A stretch of DNA of 64,000 bases from assembly GCA_016700415.1 (NCBI GenBank), contig CP065018.1:930001-994000 (forward strand). The letters run 5' to 3'. The notes beneath the pieces are model-generated. The model saw only the letters and a list, made by a program, of their open reading frames with translations, did no database searches and was not told the DNA's origin. A program made the position numbers and the translations under genes. Origin of the DNA: Flavobacteriales bacterium (GTDB lineage: Bacteria > Bacteroidota > Bacteroidia > Flavobacteriales_F > PHOS-HE28). Of this stretch, positions 42,233-50,009 are shown piece by piece (the stretch's first letter is position 1; each line of letters starts with the position of its first letter).

Positions 42233-42940
42233 ATGCGCAACTTCAAGATCGAAGCCCAGCCCGATGATGACACCTGTGGCGCCACGGCTCTTCACGCGGT
42301 ATACGGCCATTTCGGTGATGCACGGCCGCTGCAACAAGTGATCCATGAGGTGCATCAATTGGAAGATGGCGGCACGTTAGCGGTGCTACTGGGGATCCAT
42401 GCGCTGCAGCGCGGTTACCAAGCCCGGCTGTACAGCTACAACCTCGCGGTGTTCGACCCCTCGTGGGACGGCCTTTCCCCGGAGGCGCTGGGCAAAAAAC
42501 TGATCGCTCAGACGCGGATCAAGGACGGCAAAAAGCTGCACGCGGCCTGCTTGGCATACGCACGGTTCCTGAAAGAAGGCGGCGAGATCCGCTTCGACGA
42601 TCCAACGCCGGACCTGCTCCGCTCCTACTTCGACGCGAACCTGCCCGTGTTGTCCGGCTTGAGCGCCACATACCTGTACAAGAGCAAGCGGGAATATGCG
42701 GACTCGAAGGGCCGTAGCGTCTATCACGACCTGCGCGGCAAGCCCATGGGGCACTTCGTGGTGTTGCGCGGCATGGAGCGCAAGCGCGTCTTCGTGGCGG
42801 ATCCCTATCACGACAATCCCATGGCCGAGGGCCGCACCTATGAAGTGCCGGTAGGCCGCTTGATCAACAGCATCATGCTCGGTATCGTCACCTATGACGC
42901 CAACATGCTCGTCCTGTCCCCAACGCCGTTCACCTTATGA
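42233..42940 (+). CDS. C39-like cysteine peptidase of an amidoligase operon
   Basis: 235 residues, cytoplasmic. QPDDDTCGATALHAVYGHFG places Cys15 in the C39 nucleophile motif; His174 in GKPMGHFVVLRG and Asp190 in FVADPYHDNPM complete a papain-like triad. Unlike C39 domains of bacteriocin exporters it is not fused to a transporter. It overlaps the RimK-like gene by four bases and heads the amidoligase operon. A role in trimming or hydrolysing the peptide or amide made by the downstream ligases is inferred. Confidence 0.82.
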   Translation: MRNFKIEAQPDDDTCGATALHAVYGHFGDARPLQQVIHEVHQLEDGGTLAVLLGIHALQRGYQARLYSYNLAVFDPSWDGLSPEALGKKLIAQTRIKDGKKLHAACLAYARFLKEGGEIRFDDPTPDLLRSYFDANLPVLSGLSATYLYKSKREYADSKGRSVYHDLRGKPMGHFVVLRGMERKRVFVADPYHDNPMAEGRTYEVPVGRLINSIMLGIVTYDANMLVLSPTPFTL

Positions 42941-44443
42941 GGAAGATCATCGTCGTACACGACCCCAAGGCCTTCAAGCTCGGTGCGCCTAATGTGGAAG
43001 TGGTCTCCAGCAAGGACTACCTCACGGACCCACGTTTCGCGCAACTGAAGAACACACGGATCTTCAACCTGGCGCGGAGGTTCGTGTACCAGAGCCGGGG
43101 CTACTACGTGAGCCTCCTTGCCGAGGCACGCGGCCAAAAGGTGATACCCAGTGCCAAGACCATACTGGACCTGAAGAACCCGAGCATCGTGAAGGTGCTC
43201 TCGCGCGATCTCGATGAGGTCATCCAGCACAGTCTGCAGCACAAGGACAAGCACGATTTCACACTGAGCATGTACTTCGGCCGGAACGTGAACCCGCGTT
43301 ACGACAAGCTGGCGCACGAACTCTACAAAGTCTTCGAGGCGCCCCTGTTGCGTGCCCGCTTCGTGAAGGGCGAGAAATGGGAACTCCGCTCGGTGCGCCC
43401 CGTTCCCTACACCGACATCGAAGAGGAGCACATCCCCCTTGCTGAAGGAGTTCGCGGCGGAATACTTCGGCAAGAAGCGTTACGACACCGCCCGCGAGGA
43501 CCGCAGCGCCTACGACCTCGCCATCCTGGTGAACCCGGAGGACAAGGCCGCGCCATCGAACAAGCGTGCCATCGTGAAATTCAGGCAGGCTGCCGAGGAA
43601 ATGGGGTTCCGGGTGGACATCATCGGGCCGGACAGCATTGACCGCATCGGTGAATACGACGCGCTGCTGATCCGTGAGAACACGCACGTGAACAACCATA
43701 CCTACCGCATGGCGCGGAAGGCGCAGCAGGAAGGCCTTGCGGTGATGGACGCGCCGGACGCCATACTCAAGTGCAACAACAAAGTCTACCTCGCCGAGGT
43801 GATGGAGGCGCATCACGTGCCCACACCGCGCACCATGATCGTCCACAGCGAGAACCGGCACGAAGTAGGGAAATGCCTGGGCTTTCCAGTGGTGCTGAAA
43901 CTGCCGGACAGCACCTTCAGCATCGGAGTGGAGAAGGCGAAGACACCGGAGGAACTGGAGTCCAAATTGGACAAGATCCTCGCGGAAAGCGACTTGGCCG
44001 TAGCCCAGGAATACATGCCCAGCGACTTCGACTGGCGCATCGGCGTATTGGACGGAAAGCCGCTCTATGCGTGCAAATATTACATGGCCCGGGGGCATTG
44101 GCAGATCTACAACTGGGGCAGCGCCACCAAGGACGGCGAGACCGGGAACTTCGACACGGTGAAGGTGGACGAGTGCGCCAAGCACGTGATGGACGCCGCG
44201 CTGAAGGCCGTGCGCGCCATGGTAGGGGACCACGGACTTTTCGGCGTGGACGTGAAAGAGCATGAAGGAAAGGCGTATGTGATCGAAGTGAACGAATGCC
44301 CCAACATCGATCACGGCATCGAGGATGTGGAACTCGGTGATGAGATCTACCGGCGCATCATCGGATCATTGAAGAAGAGAATTGAAAAGAAGATCGGAAT
44401 ACCGCAAACCACCACCGGGAGCAACGCCCCGGCCAAGGCATGA
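42937..44443 (+). CDS. RLAN-RimK ATP-grasp ligase, frameshifted
   Basis: Two frames make one protein. 42937 to about 43438 encodes the RimK-like-ligase N-terminal (RLAN) domain (KIIVVHDPKAF ... YTDIEEEHIP). From 43439 the next frame continues LLKEFAAEYFGKKRYD and an ATP-grasp domain with NKVYLAEVMEAHHVPTPRT, PVVLKLPDSTFSIGV, GVDVKEHEGKAYVIEVNECPN. The switch is at a five-C run (43434-43438); six C would restore one frame of about 500 residues. RimK-type enzymes join a carboxylate to an amine through an acyl-phosphate. If the shift is real, a TTG at 43439 could start the catalytic part alone. Ends overlap both neighbours by four bases. Confidence 0.85.
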
Positions 44444-45672
44444 GCGACAAGAAACCTTACGGCCTCTTCGAGGTAACCGGCATCGAACTGGAATACATGG
44501 TGGTGGACCGCGAGACCCTGCGCGCCAGCCCCACCGTCGACCTGCTGTTCAAGGACGTCACCGGTGGAATCACCAGCGACGTGGAGCGCGGCGACGTGGA
44601 ATGGAGCAACGAACTGGTGGCCCACGTGGTGGAGCTGAAGACCGCACGGCCTACCACGGACATCCCTTCCTACAAGGAGAAATTCGCATCCGAGGTGCGG
44701 GCGATCGATGCGATCCTCGCCAAACGCGGGCTTATGCTCCTGCCCACGGCGGCCCATCCCCTCTTCGACCCGTTCACCGAAACCGTGATCTGGCCGCACG
44801 ACAATAACGAGATCTACGCGCTCTACAACCGCATCTTCGATTGCCGCGGCCACGGCTGGAGCAACCTGCAGAGCGTCCACCTGAACCTGCCCTTCGCGAA
44901 CGACGAGGAGTTCGGCAAGCTGCACACCTCCATCCGCTTACTGTTACCGATCATTCCGGCCCTCAGCGCGAGTTCCCCCATCCTGGACGGCAAGGCCACC
45001 GGTTACATGGACGCCCGCATGGAAGCCTACCTGCACCACCAGGACCGCCTGCCCCAGCTCATGGGTTCCTTGATACCCGAGGCCGTTCTTACGGAAGAAG
45101 AATACTACCGCGATGTTTTCGGCCCGATAGGAAAAGCCATGGCCCCCTTCGATCCGGACGGGATCATGGACCACCAGTTCGCGAACTCCCGCGGGGCCAT
45201 CGCACGCTTCGACCGAAATGCGATCGAGATCCGCGTGGTGGACATCCAGGAATGCCCCGGTGCCGACCTCGCCATCGCGGAACTGCTCGTGGCCACCCTG
45301 AAAGCCTTGGTGGACGGGCGCTGGGCGAGCAACTACCTCCAACGTGCTTGGCACCAGAAGGACCTTCTCGCCATTTTCAAGACGGTGATCAAGGATGCCG
45401 GGGCCACAACGATCAACAGCATGGAATACCTGCTGATGTTCGGCCTTGACCGTTCCACGGCCACCGCTAAGGAACTCTGGTCACACATCTATGCGGAAGT
45501 GGGTACCGAACTGAGCGCCGATGCTCGCAAAGCGATCTCGCACATCCTTCAACACGGTTGCCTCGCAAACCGTATCCTGGTCCGCACCGGCCCGCATCCC
45601 AATGCGGCGTTGATCACCGAAGTGTACAAGGAATTGGCCGCCTGCTTGCGCGAGGACCGGCAACTAGCATGA
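44440..45672 (+). CDS. GCS2-family carboxylate-amine ligase (YbdK/EgtA-like)
   Basis: 410 residues. FEVTGIELEYMVVDRETL at the start, then VEWSNELVAHVVELKTARP and the later FDRNAIEIRVVDIQECPGADLAIAELLVA carry the metal- and ATP-binding acidic residues of glutamate-cysteine ligase type 2. Members form gamma-glutamyl or other amide bonds. With a RimK-type ligase upstream and an N-formylglutamate amidohydrolase-like enzyme downstream, a two-ligase peptide pathway is likely. Classical glutathione synthesis would need a GshB-type partner, which is not seen. ATGA overlaps on both sides. Confidence 0.9.
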   Translation: MSDKKPYGLFEVTGIELEYMVVDRETLRASPTVDLLFKDVTGGITSDVERGDVEWSNELVAHVVELKTARPTTDIPSYKEKFASEVRAIDAILAKRGLMLLPTAAHPLFDPFTETVIWPHDNNEIYALYNRIFDCRGHGWSNLQSVHLNLPFANDEEFGKLHTSIRLLLPIIPALSASSPILDGKATGYMDARMEAYLHHQDRLPQLMGSLIPEAVLTEEEYYRDVFGPIGKAMAPFDPDGIMDHQFANSRGAIARFDRNAIEIRVVDIQECPGADLAIAELLVATLKALVDGRWASNYLQRAWHQKDLLAIFKTVIKDAGATTINSMEYLLMFGLDRSTATAKELWSHIYAEVGTELSADARKAISHILQHGCLANRILVRTGPHPNAALITEVYKELAACLREDRQLA

Positions 45673-46370
45673 CCACCTTCGTCCTCAGTTGCGAGCATGG
45701 TGGCAATGAGGTCCCGCCGGACCTGCGCCCCTGCTTTGCCGGGGATGAAGAAGTGCTGCGGACCCATCGCGGGCTCGACATTGGCGCACTGGACCTTTTC
45801 AAGCAATTGGCCCCGTTCGCCGCGGAAAGCACCTCAGCGACATGCACACGTCTCTGCATCGAGCTCAATCGCTCCGAACATCACCCGAAACTCTTTTCAG
45901 CCTACACGCGGGACCTCGATCCCACATGGAAGCAGGAACTGTTGGATTTCCATCGTGCCTATCGCAGCGAATTCACTGCGCGCATCAAGCAACGGATCGC
46001 TGCAAAAGAGAATGTCGTGCATGTCGCGGTACACAGCTTCACCCCGGTGCTGGACGGCGTAAAGCGCACGATGGACATCGGTCTTTTGTACGATCCATCA
46101 CGGGCAAACGAACGCGCGTTCTGCATGGCCTGGCGGAAGGCATTGCACACCCGCGCTCCGCAGCTGGTGGTCCGGATGAACCAGCCGTACAAGGGCACTT
46201 CTGACGGCTTTCCTACGCATTTGCGCAAGTTATTCCCGAAGCACTACGCGGGCATCGAGCTGGAGGTGAACCAGCGCTTCGCTAGCAATGGGCGGATGGA
46301 CCCGGGCATTACGGGCATTCTGAAGGAAACACTTCAAGAGGTGCTGTCCACGATCAGCGAAAGTGCTTGA
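45669..46370 (+). CDS. N-formylglutamate amidohydrolase-like enzyme
   Basis: 233 residues. LSCEHGGNEVPPDL, THRGLDIGALDL, CIELNRSEHHPKLFSAYTR, VVHVAVHSFTPVLDG and MDIGLLYDPSRANE are FGase-family motifs; the histidines and glutamate in SCEHGG and HVAVHSF bind zinc. FGase hydrolyses N-formylglutamate in histidine degradation, but no hut genes are present. The fixed place after two ligases suggests it removes or recycles an acyl group in the peptide pathway. Four-base overlap with the GCS2 gene. Confidence 0.88.
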   Translation: MTTFVLSCEHGGNEVPPDLRPCFAGDEEVLRTHRGLDIGALDLFKQLAPFAAESTSATCTRLCIELNRSEHHPKLFSAYTRDLDPTWKQELLDFHRAYRSEFTARIKQRIAAKENVVHVAVHSFTPVLDGVKRTMDIGLLYDPSRANERAFCMAWRKALHTRAPQLVVRMNQPYKGTSDGFPTHLRKLFPKHYAGIELEVNQRFASNGRMDPGITGILKETLQEVLSTISESA

Positions 46371-46457
46371 TACGCACAAGGAAATTGAAGAAGGGGCACC
46401 ACCAAATTTAAGATCCGCACTTTCACGCCTTGTAAACACAACGCCTATCCGATCCGC

Positions 46458-47807
46458 ATGCGTTCCATCCTCCTCCTCGGCGCCGGCCGTTCGGCCTCTT
46501 CCCTGCTTCAGTACCTGATCGAACACGCCGCCGAGCAGGAGTGGCACATCACCGTGGCGGAACGCGACATCGCGATCGTGCAAAAGCTGACGCAAGGCCG
46601 GGACGACGTGGCGACGCCGGTCGAGCTGGACGCGAGCGACGCAGAAGCCCGTGGGGCGCTGATCGGGAAGCACGATCTGGTGATCAGCATGCTGCCCGCC
46701 TTCATGCACATGGACGTCATGAAGGACTGCCTGCGGCTGAAGAAGAACGTGATCACGCCGAGTTATGTGCCCGAGGAATTATGGCCGCTCAGCGCGGAAT
46801 TCAAGAAGGCGGACCTCACCGTGCTGAATGAGATGGGCGTGGACCCCGGTATCGACCACATGAGCGCCATGCGGATCATTGACGGCCTGCGCGCGAAAGG
46901 CGCACGGGTGGAAGCCTTCGAGAGCTACTGCGGCGGACTGGTGGCGCCGGAAAGCGACAATAATCCCTGGGGCTATAAATTCAGCTGGAACCCGCGCAAC
47001 GTGGTGCTGGCCGGGCAAGGCAATGCGGCCCGTTACATCCACGACGGCGACCTCAAGTACATCCCCTACCATAAGCTCTTCCAGCGGACCGAGCGCGTGG
47101 AGATCCCCGGTTTTGGTGCGTACGACGGTTATCCGAACCGTGATTCGCTGAAGTACCGGGAGATCTACGGCATCAATGAAATCCCAACGATGAAGCGCGG
47201 CACCTTGCGCAAGGGCGGCTTCTGCGCGGCGTGGGACGTTTTCGTGCAATTGGGCTGCACCGAGGACGGCTATGCGATGGAACTTCCGAAGGACGCCACT
47301 TGGCCGGAATACATCCGCGCCTTCCTCACCGAGGACAAGAGCAGCAAGGATGTTCGGTCGAGCTTGGCAGCCTACCTCGGCCTCGACCCCAAAGGCGAGG
47401 TGATGCAGAAGCTCGACTGGCTCGGTCTCTTCGGCAATGGCACCATCGGCGAAGCAGGACTTTCCCCGGCCGCCACCTTGCAGCGCCTGCTGGTGGACAA
47501 GTGGAAGCTCGGCCCCAACGACAAGGACCTGCTGGTGATGTGGCACCGCTTCCGCTACGCGTTGAACGGGAAAAATTCCGAGATCCATGCCACCTTGACG
47601 GTGACGGGTAAAGACACCGTTTACACCGCGATGGCCCGCACGGTGGGCCTGCCGATGGCGATCGGTGCAAAGCTGCTGCTGAACGGGAAGATCAAGGAGC
47701 GCGGCGTGCTGTTGCCGGTAAAGCCTGAGCTCTACGACCCGATCCTTGATGAACTGGCCACGTTGGGGATCGCCTTCACGGAAAAGGAAGTGGAAGCCAC
47801 TGCCTAG
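46458..47807 (+). CDS. Saccharopine dehydrogenase-like reductase (LYS9 type)
   Basis: 449 residues. The Rossmann start RSILLLGAGRSASSLLQYLIEHA, the SYVPEELWPLSAEFKKADL region, EMGVDPGIDHMSAMRIID and ESYCGGLVAPESDNNPWGYKFSWNPRNVVLAG match saccharopine dehydrogenase/reductase. It could act in lysine degradation or polyamine (carboxynorspermidine-type) chemistry. It follows the amidoligase operon after 87 bases on the same strand; membership of that operon is possible but not shown. Confidence 0.88.
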   Translation: MRSILLLGAGRSASSLLQYLIEHAAEQEWHITVAERDIAIVQKLTQGRDDVATPVELDASDAEARGALIGKHDLVISMLPAFMHMDVMKDCLRLKKNVITPSYVPEELWPLSAEFKKADLTVLNEMGVDPGIDHMSAMRIIDGLRAKGARVEAFESYCGGLVAPESDNNPWGYKFSWNPRNVVLAGQGNAARYIHDGDLKYIPYHKLFQRTERVEIPGFGAYDGYPNRDSLKYREIYGINEIPTMKRGTLRKGGFCAAWDVFVQLGCTEDGYAMELPKDATWPEYIRAFLTEDKSSKDVRSSLAAYLGLDPKGEVMQKLDWLGLFGNGTIGEAGLSPAATLQRLLVDKWKLGPNDKDLLVMWHRFRYALNGKNSEIHATLTVTGKDTVYTAMARTVGLPMAIGAKLLLNGKIKERGVLLPVKPELYDPILDELATLGIAFTEKEVEATA

Positions 47808-48526
47808 AAGCGGAGTTTCAGATCACGGAGCAACGCTTTGTATTCCAGTGTGTACTCGCCAGGTTCACGCTCCACCGCCATTTCCGCCGTCATTAGCTCG
47901 AGGTCGAAGGTGTGGGAGAGTTCCACCAGGACCCGCTTAGGCCTCTTGTTGGCCCTATAGCTCACCAAGCATTCCCGCGAAAGGACAAAGCCATTGGCAC
48001 CTGTGAGTGATTTGAGTTCAGGAAGCCGGTCAAGGGGCATGATCATGCAAAGGCGTCCGTGAGGGTTGCAGAAACGATCGGCCTCCCTCACCAGTTGCCC
48101 GAGGCTTAGCGCATGCTCATGCTTGGCCAATGCAGTGCGCGGATCGTGCGAGGTCAGATGTCCTTTGAAGAAGGGCGGGTTGCAGAGGACCAGGTCATAG
48201 CCTTCCGCAGGTTTCCAATTCCGCACATCGGCCCAATGCACACGGATGCGATCGGGCCACGGACTGGCAGCGACATTTTCCCGTGCTTGTTCCATCGCCT
48301 CTCGATCGATCTCCACCGCATCGATCACCGCCCTGTTGTTGCGCTGGGCGGCGATCAAGGCCAATACGCCCGTGCCCGTTCCGATGTCCAGGATCCGCAA
48401 GGCATTGGCGTACCGGGTCCACGCGCCCAGCAACATGCCGTCAGTCCCCACCTTCAAGGCACAGCGGTCCTGCCTAATGGTGAACTGTTTGAACTGGAAA
48501 TAGTCGTTCGGCATTCCAGACGACAA
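47804..48526 (-). CDS. tRNA1(Val) adenine-37 N6-methyltransferase (TrmN6/YfiC-like)
   Basis: 240 residues. FKQFTIRQDRCALKVGTDGMLLGAW and the SAM-binding ILDIGTGTGVLALIAAQR are followed by the N6-adenine catalytic motif NPPFF. The family methylates A37 of tRNA1-Val. It is convergent with the saccharopine dehydrogenase-like gene (four-base overlap) and lies six bases after rimM. Confidence 0.9.
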   Translation of the reverse strand: MSSGMPNDYFQFKQFTIRQDRCALKVGTDGMLLGAWTRYANALRILDIGTGTGVLALIAAQRNNRAVIDAVEIDREAMEQARENVAASPWPDRIRVHWADVRNWKPAEGYDLVLCNPPFFKGHLTSHDPRTALAKHEHALSLGQLVREADRFCNPHGRLCMIMPLDRLPELKSLTGANGFVLSRECLVSYRANKRPKRVLVELSHTFDLELMTAEMAVEREPGEYTLEYKALLRDLKLRF

Positions 48527-48532
48527 CAGCTT

Positions 48533-49078
48533 TCAGCTCCCGCGGTAGAGGTCCACCAGTCCGGGCGGGGTGCGCACCACGAGGTGTCCGGTATCAAAAT
48601 CGATGCCCGTGATCATGTCGTCCACCATGGGGATCAGGATCTCCTGATCGCCCTTTCGGACCACCATTACCGGGTGGTCCTCGGTGCCTTCGGTGCCGAC
48701 GATCTCGCCCAGTTCGCCATGCTCCTCGTCCAACACGCGCATGCCGATGAACTCGTCCGGATCGAGGTTCTCCTCTTCCTCAAGTTCCTCCAATTCAAGC
48801 CGGATATGCCCGGGCGGGGCGAACACCTCGCAGTTCACCAGGAAACCCACGCTTTGGGGATCATCGAAGTCCTCGAACTTCACCACGGCACCGGTGCGGG
48901 GATGCTCGCGGAAATGGCTCACGTGGAAAGGGACACGCTGTCCGTCCAGGCCGGCAAAGAGCACGCCCAAGGCGAGCACCTCCTCCAGGCCGGAATCCTC
49001 CAAATAGAGCGTAAGCTCACCGCGGTGCCCCCATGGCTTTCCCAAGCGGCCGATACGATGCAATGCTCCCAATTCCAT
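48533..49078 (-). CDS. rimM: Ribosome maturation factor RimM
   Basis: 181 residues. LHRIGRLGKPWGHRGELTLYLED at the start and the C-terminal PRC-barrel (DEFIGMRVLDEEHGELGEIV..., EILIPMVDDMITGIDFDTGHLVVRTPPGL) define RimM, which binds S19 and helps 30S maturation. It is separated from rpsP by a terminator, as part of the usual rpsP-rimM order. Confidence 0.95.
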   Translation of the reverse strand: MELGALHRIGRLGKPWGHRGELTLYLEDSGLEEVLALGVLFAGLDGQRVPFHVSHFREHPRTGAVVKFEDFDDPQSVGFLVNCEVFAPPGHIRLELEELEEEENLDPDEFIGMRVLDEEHGELGEIVGTEGTEDHPVMVVRKGDQEILIPMVDDMITGIDFDTGHLVVRTPPGLVDLYRGS

Positions 49079-49140
49079 CTGATGGCCGTGAAATTAGGGC
49101 GGCTCCGGCATTCAGCGGCAATGCGCCTCGTAAAAACGGA

Positions 49141-49169
49141 AAAGCCCGGCTCTGATCGGAGCCGGGCTT
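49141..49169 (-). terminator. Terminator or attenuator between rpsP and rimM
   Basis: AAGCCCGGCTC and GAGCCGGGCTT form a perfect 11-bp stem with a six-base loop; the reverse-strand 3' side continues TTTTCCG then TTTTTA. It may reduce rimM expression relative to rpsP. Confidence 0.85.
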
Positions 49170-49192
49170 CGGTAGTTTCTCCGTTTGAATGC

Positions 49193-49825
49193 TTATTCCT
49201 TTTCTGCGGCCCCACCTTCGGCAGGTGCTGCGGCCTCACCGGCTTCCGGTGCTGCTTCGGCAGATGCTACGGCCTCACTGACTTCCGGTGCTGCTTCCGC
49301 TTCCGGAGCGGCTTCAGCCTCGGCTGCAGGGGCCTCCTCTTCGGCAACGGGAGGCGGCGTCATGGATGCGGCCAACTTCGCGGTCAAGGCATCCGCCCTG
49401 TCGTTCGATTTCTTCATCTCGACGGCCAGGCGGTCCTTGAAGGCTTTAGTGGCATCATTGACCAAGCCGGTCTTCTTAGCCTCGACCTTCGTGTTCTTCG
49501 CGCTCATCCAAGCCTCGAAGCGGCGATCGGCCTCTGCCTGGTCGAAAGCACCTTTCTTCACGCCGTTCTGCAGGTGGTTCTTGTAGACCACACCGCTGTA
49601 GCTGAGGATGGCGCGGGCGGTATCGCTGGGCTGTGCGCCTTTCTGAAGCCAATCCATCGCCTTTTCACGGTCTACTTCCACCAAGGCAGGGTTCTGGTTG
49701 GGATCGTAGGCACCGATGCGTTCGATGTATTTTCCGTCGCGCGGGGCGCGTTGGTCAGCCACTACCAAGTGGTAGAACGGCTTGCCTTTTTTGCCTTTTC
49801 TCTGAAGGCGGATGCGGGTCGGCAT
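49193..49825 (-). CDS. rpsP: 30S ribosomal protein S16 with long C-terminal tail
   Basis: 210 residues; the S16 core (MPTRIRLQRKGKKGKPFYHLVVADQRAPRDGKYIERIGAYDP) occupies about 1-85. The remaining about 125 residues are a Lys-rich helix region and an Ala/Glu/Pro-rich, probably disordered tail. Escherichia coli S16 has only about 82 residues. Long tails on S16 are known in Bacteroidota. The start at 49825 is fixed by homology. Confidence 0.95.
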   Translation of the reverse strand: MPTRIRLQRKGKKGKPFYHLVVADQRAPRDGKYIERIGAYDPNQNPALVEVDREKAMDWLQKGAQPSDTARAILSYSGVVYKNHLQNGVKKGAFDQAEADRRFEAWMSAKNTKVEAKKTGLVNDATKAFKDRLAVEMKKSNDRADALTAKLAASMTPPPVAEEEAPAAEAEAAPEAEAAPEVSEAVASAEAAPEAGEAAAPAEGGAAEKE

Positions 49826-49962
49826 GTCGCGGTTGTTTTTAGGTCCCTTTTCGTTAAGGGGTGGCAAATGTCGGGATTTTCCCGGAACTGACAAACAGGA
49901 CAGAATAGAACGCTGATAACGCTGAAAAATGGATCTACGCGGATCAAGATCAGCGATCGGAC

Positions 49963-49983
49963 GGCTGCCGACTGCCAACTGAG
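49963..49983. repeat. Short heptamer run
   Basis: GGCTGCC, GACTGCC, AACTGAG in a 7-base register, just before the GH20 gene. Directly upstream, AACGCTGAT/AACGCTGAA (about 49911-49928) are repeated with a 9-base period. These belong to the same class as the tracts at 25541 and 57307. The rest of the gap 49826-50009 shows no gene. Confidence 0.5.
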
Positions 49984-50009
49984 TACTCGAAGATGCACAT
50001 CTTTACCGC

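Noticed and set aside
43439..44443. Independent RimK gene starting at TTG
   Set aside because: It lacks the RLAN domain that is intact in the adjacent frame; one base in a C-run joins them, so a single gene is the simpler reading, though a split gene is not excluded.
45669..46370. Histidine-utilisation gene hutG
   Set aside because: The FGase-like enzyme is locked into the two-ligase operon and no other hut genes are seen.
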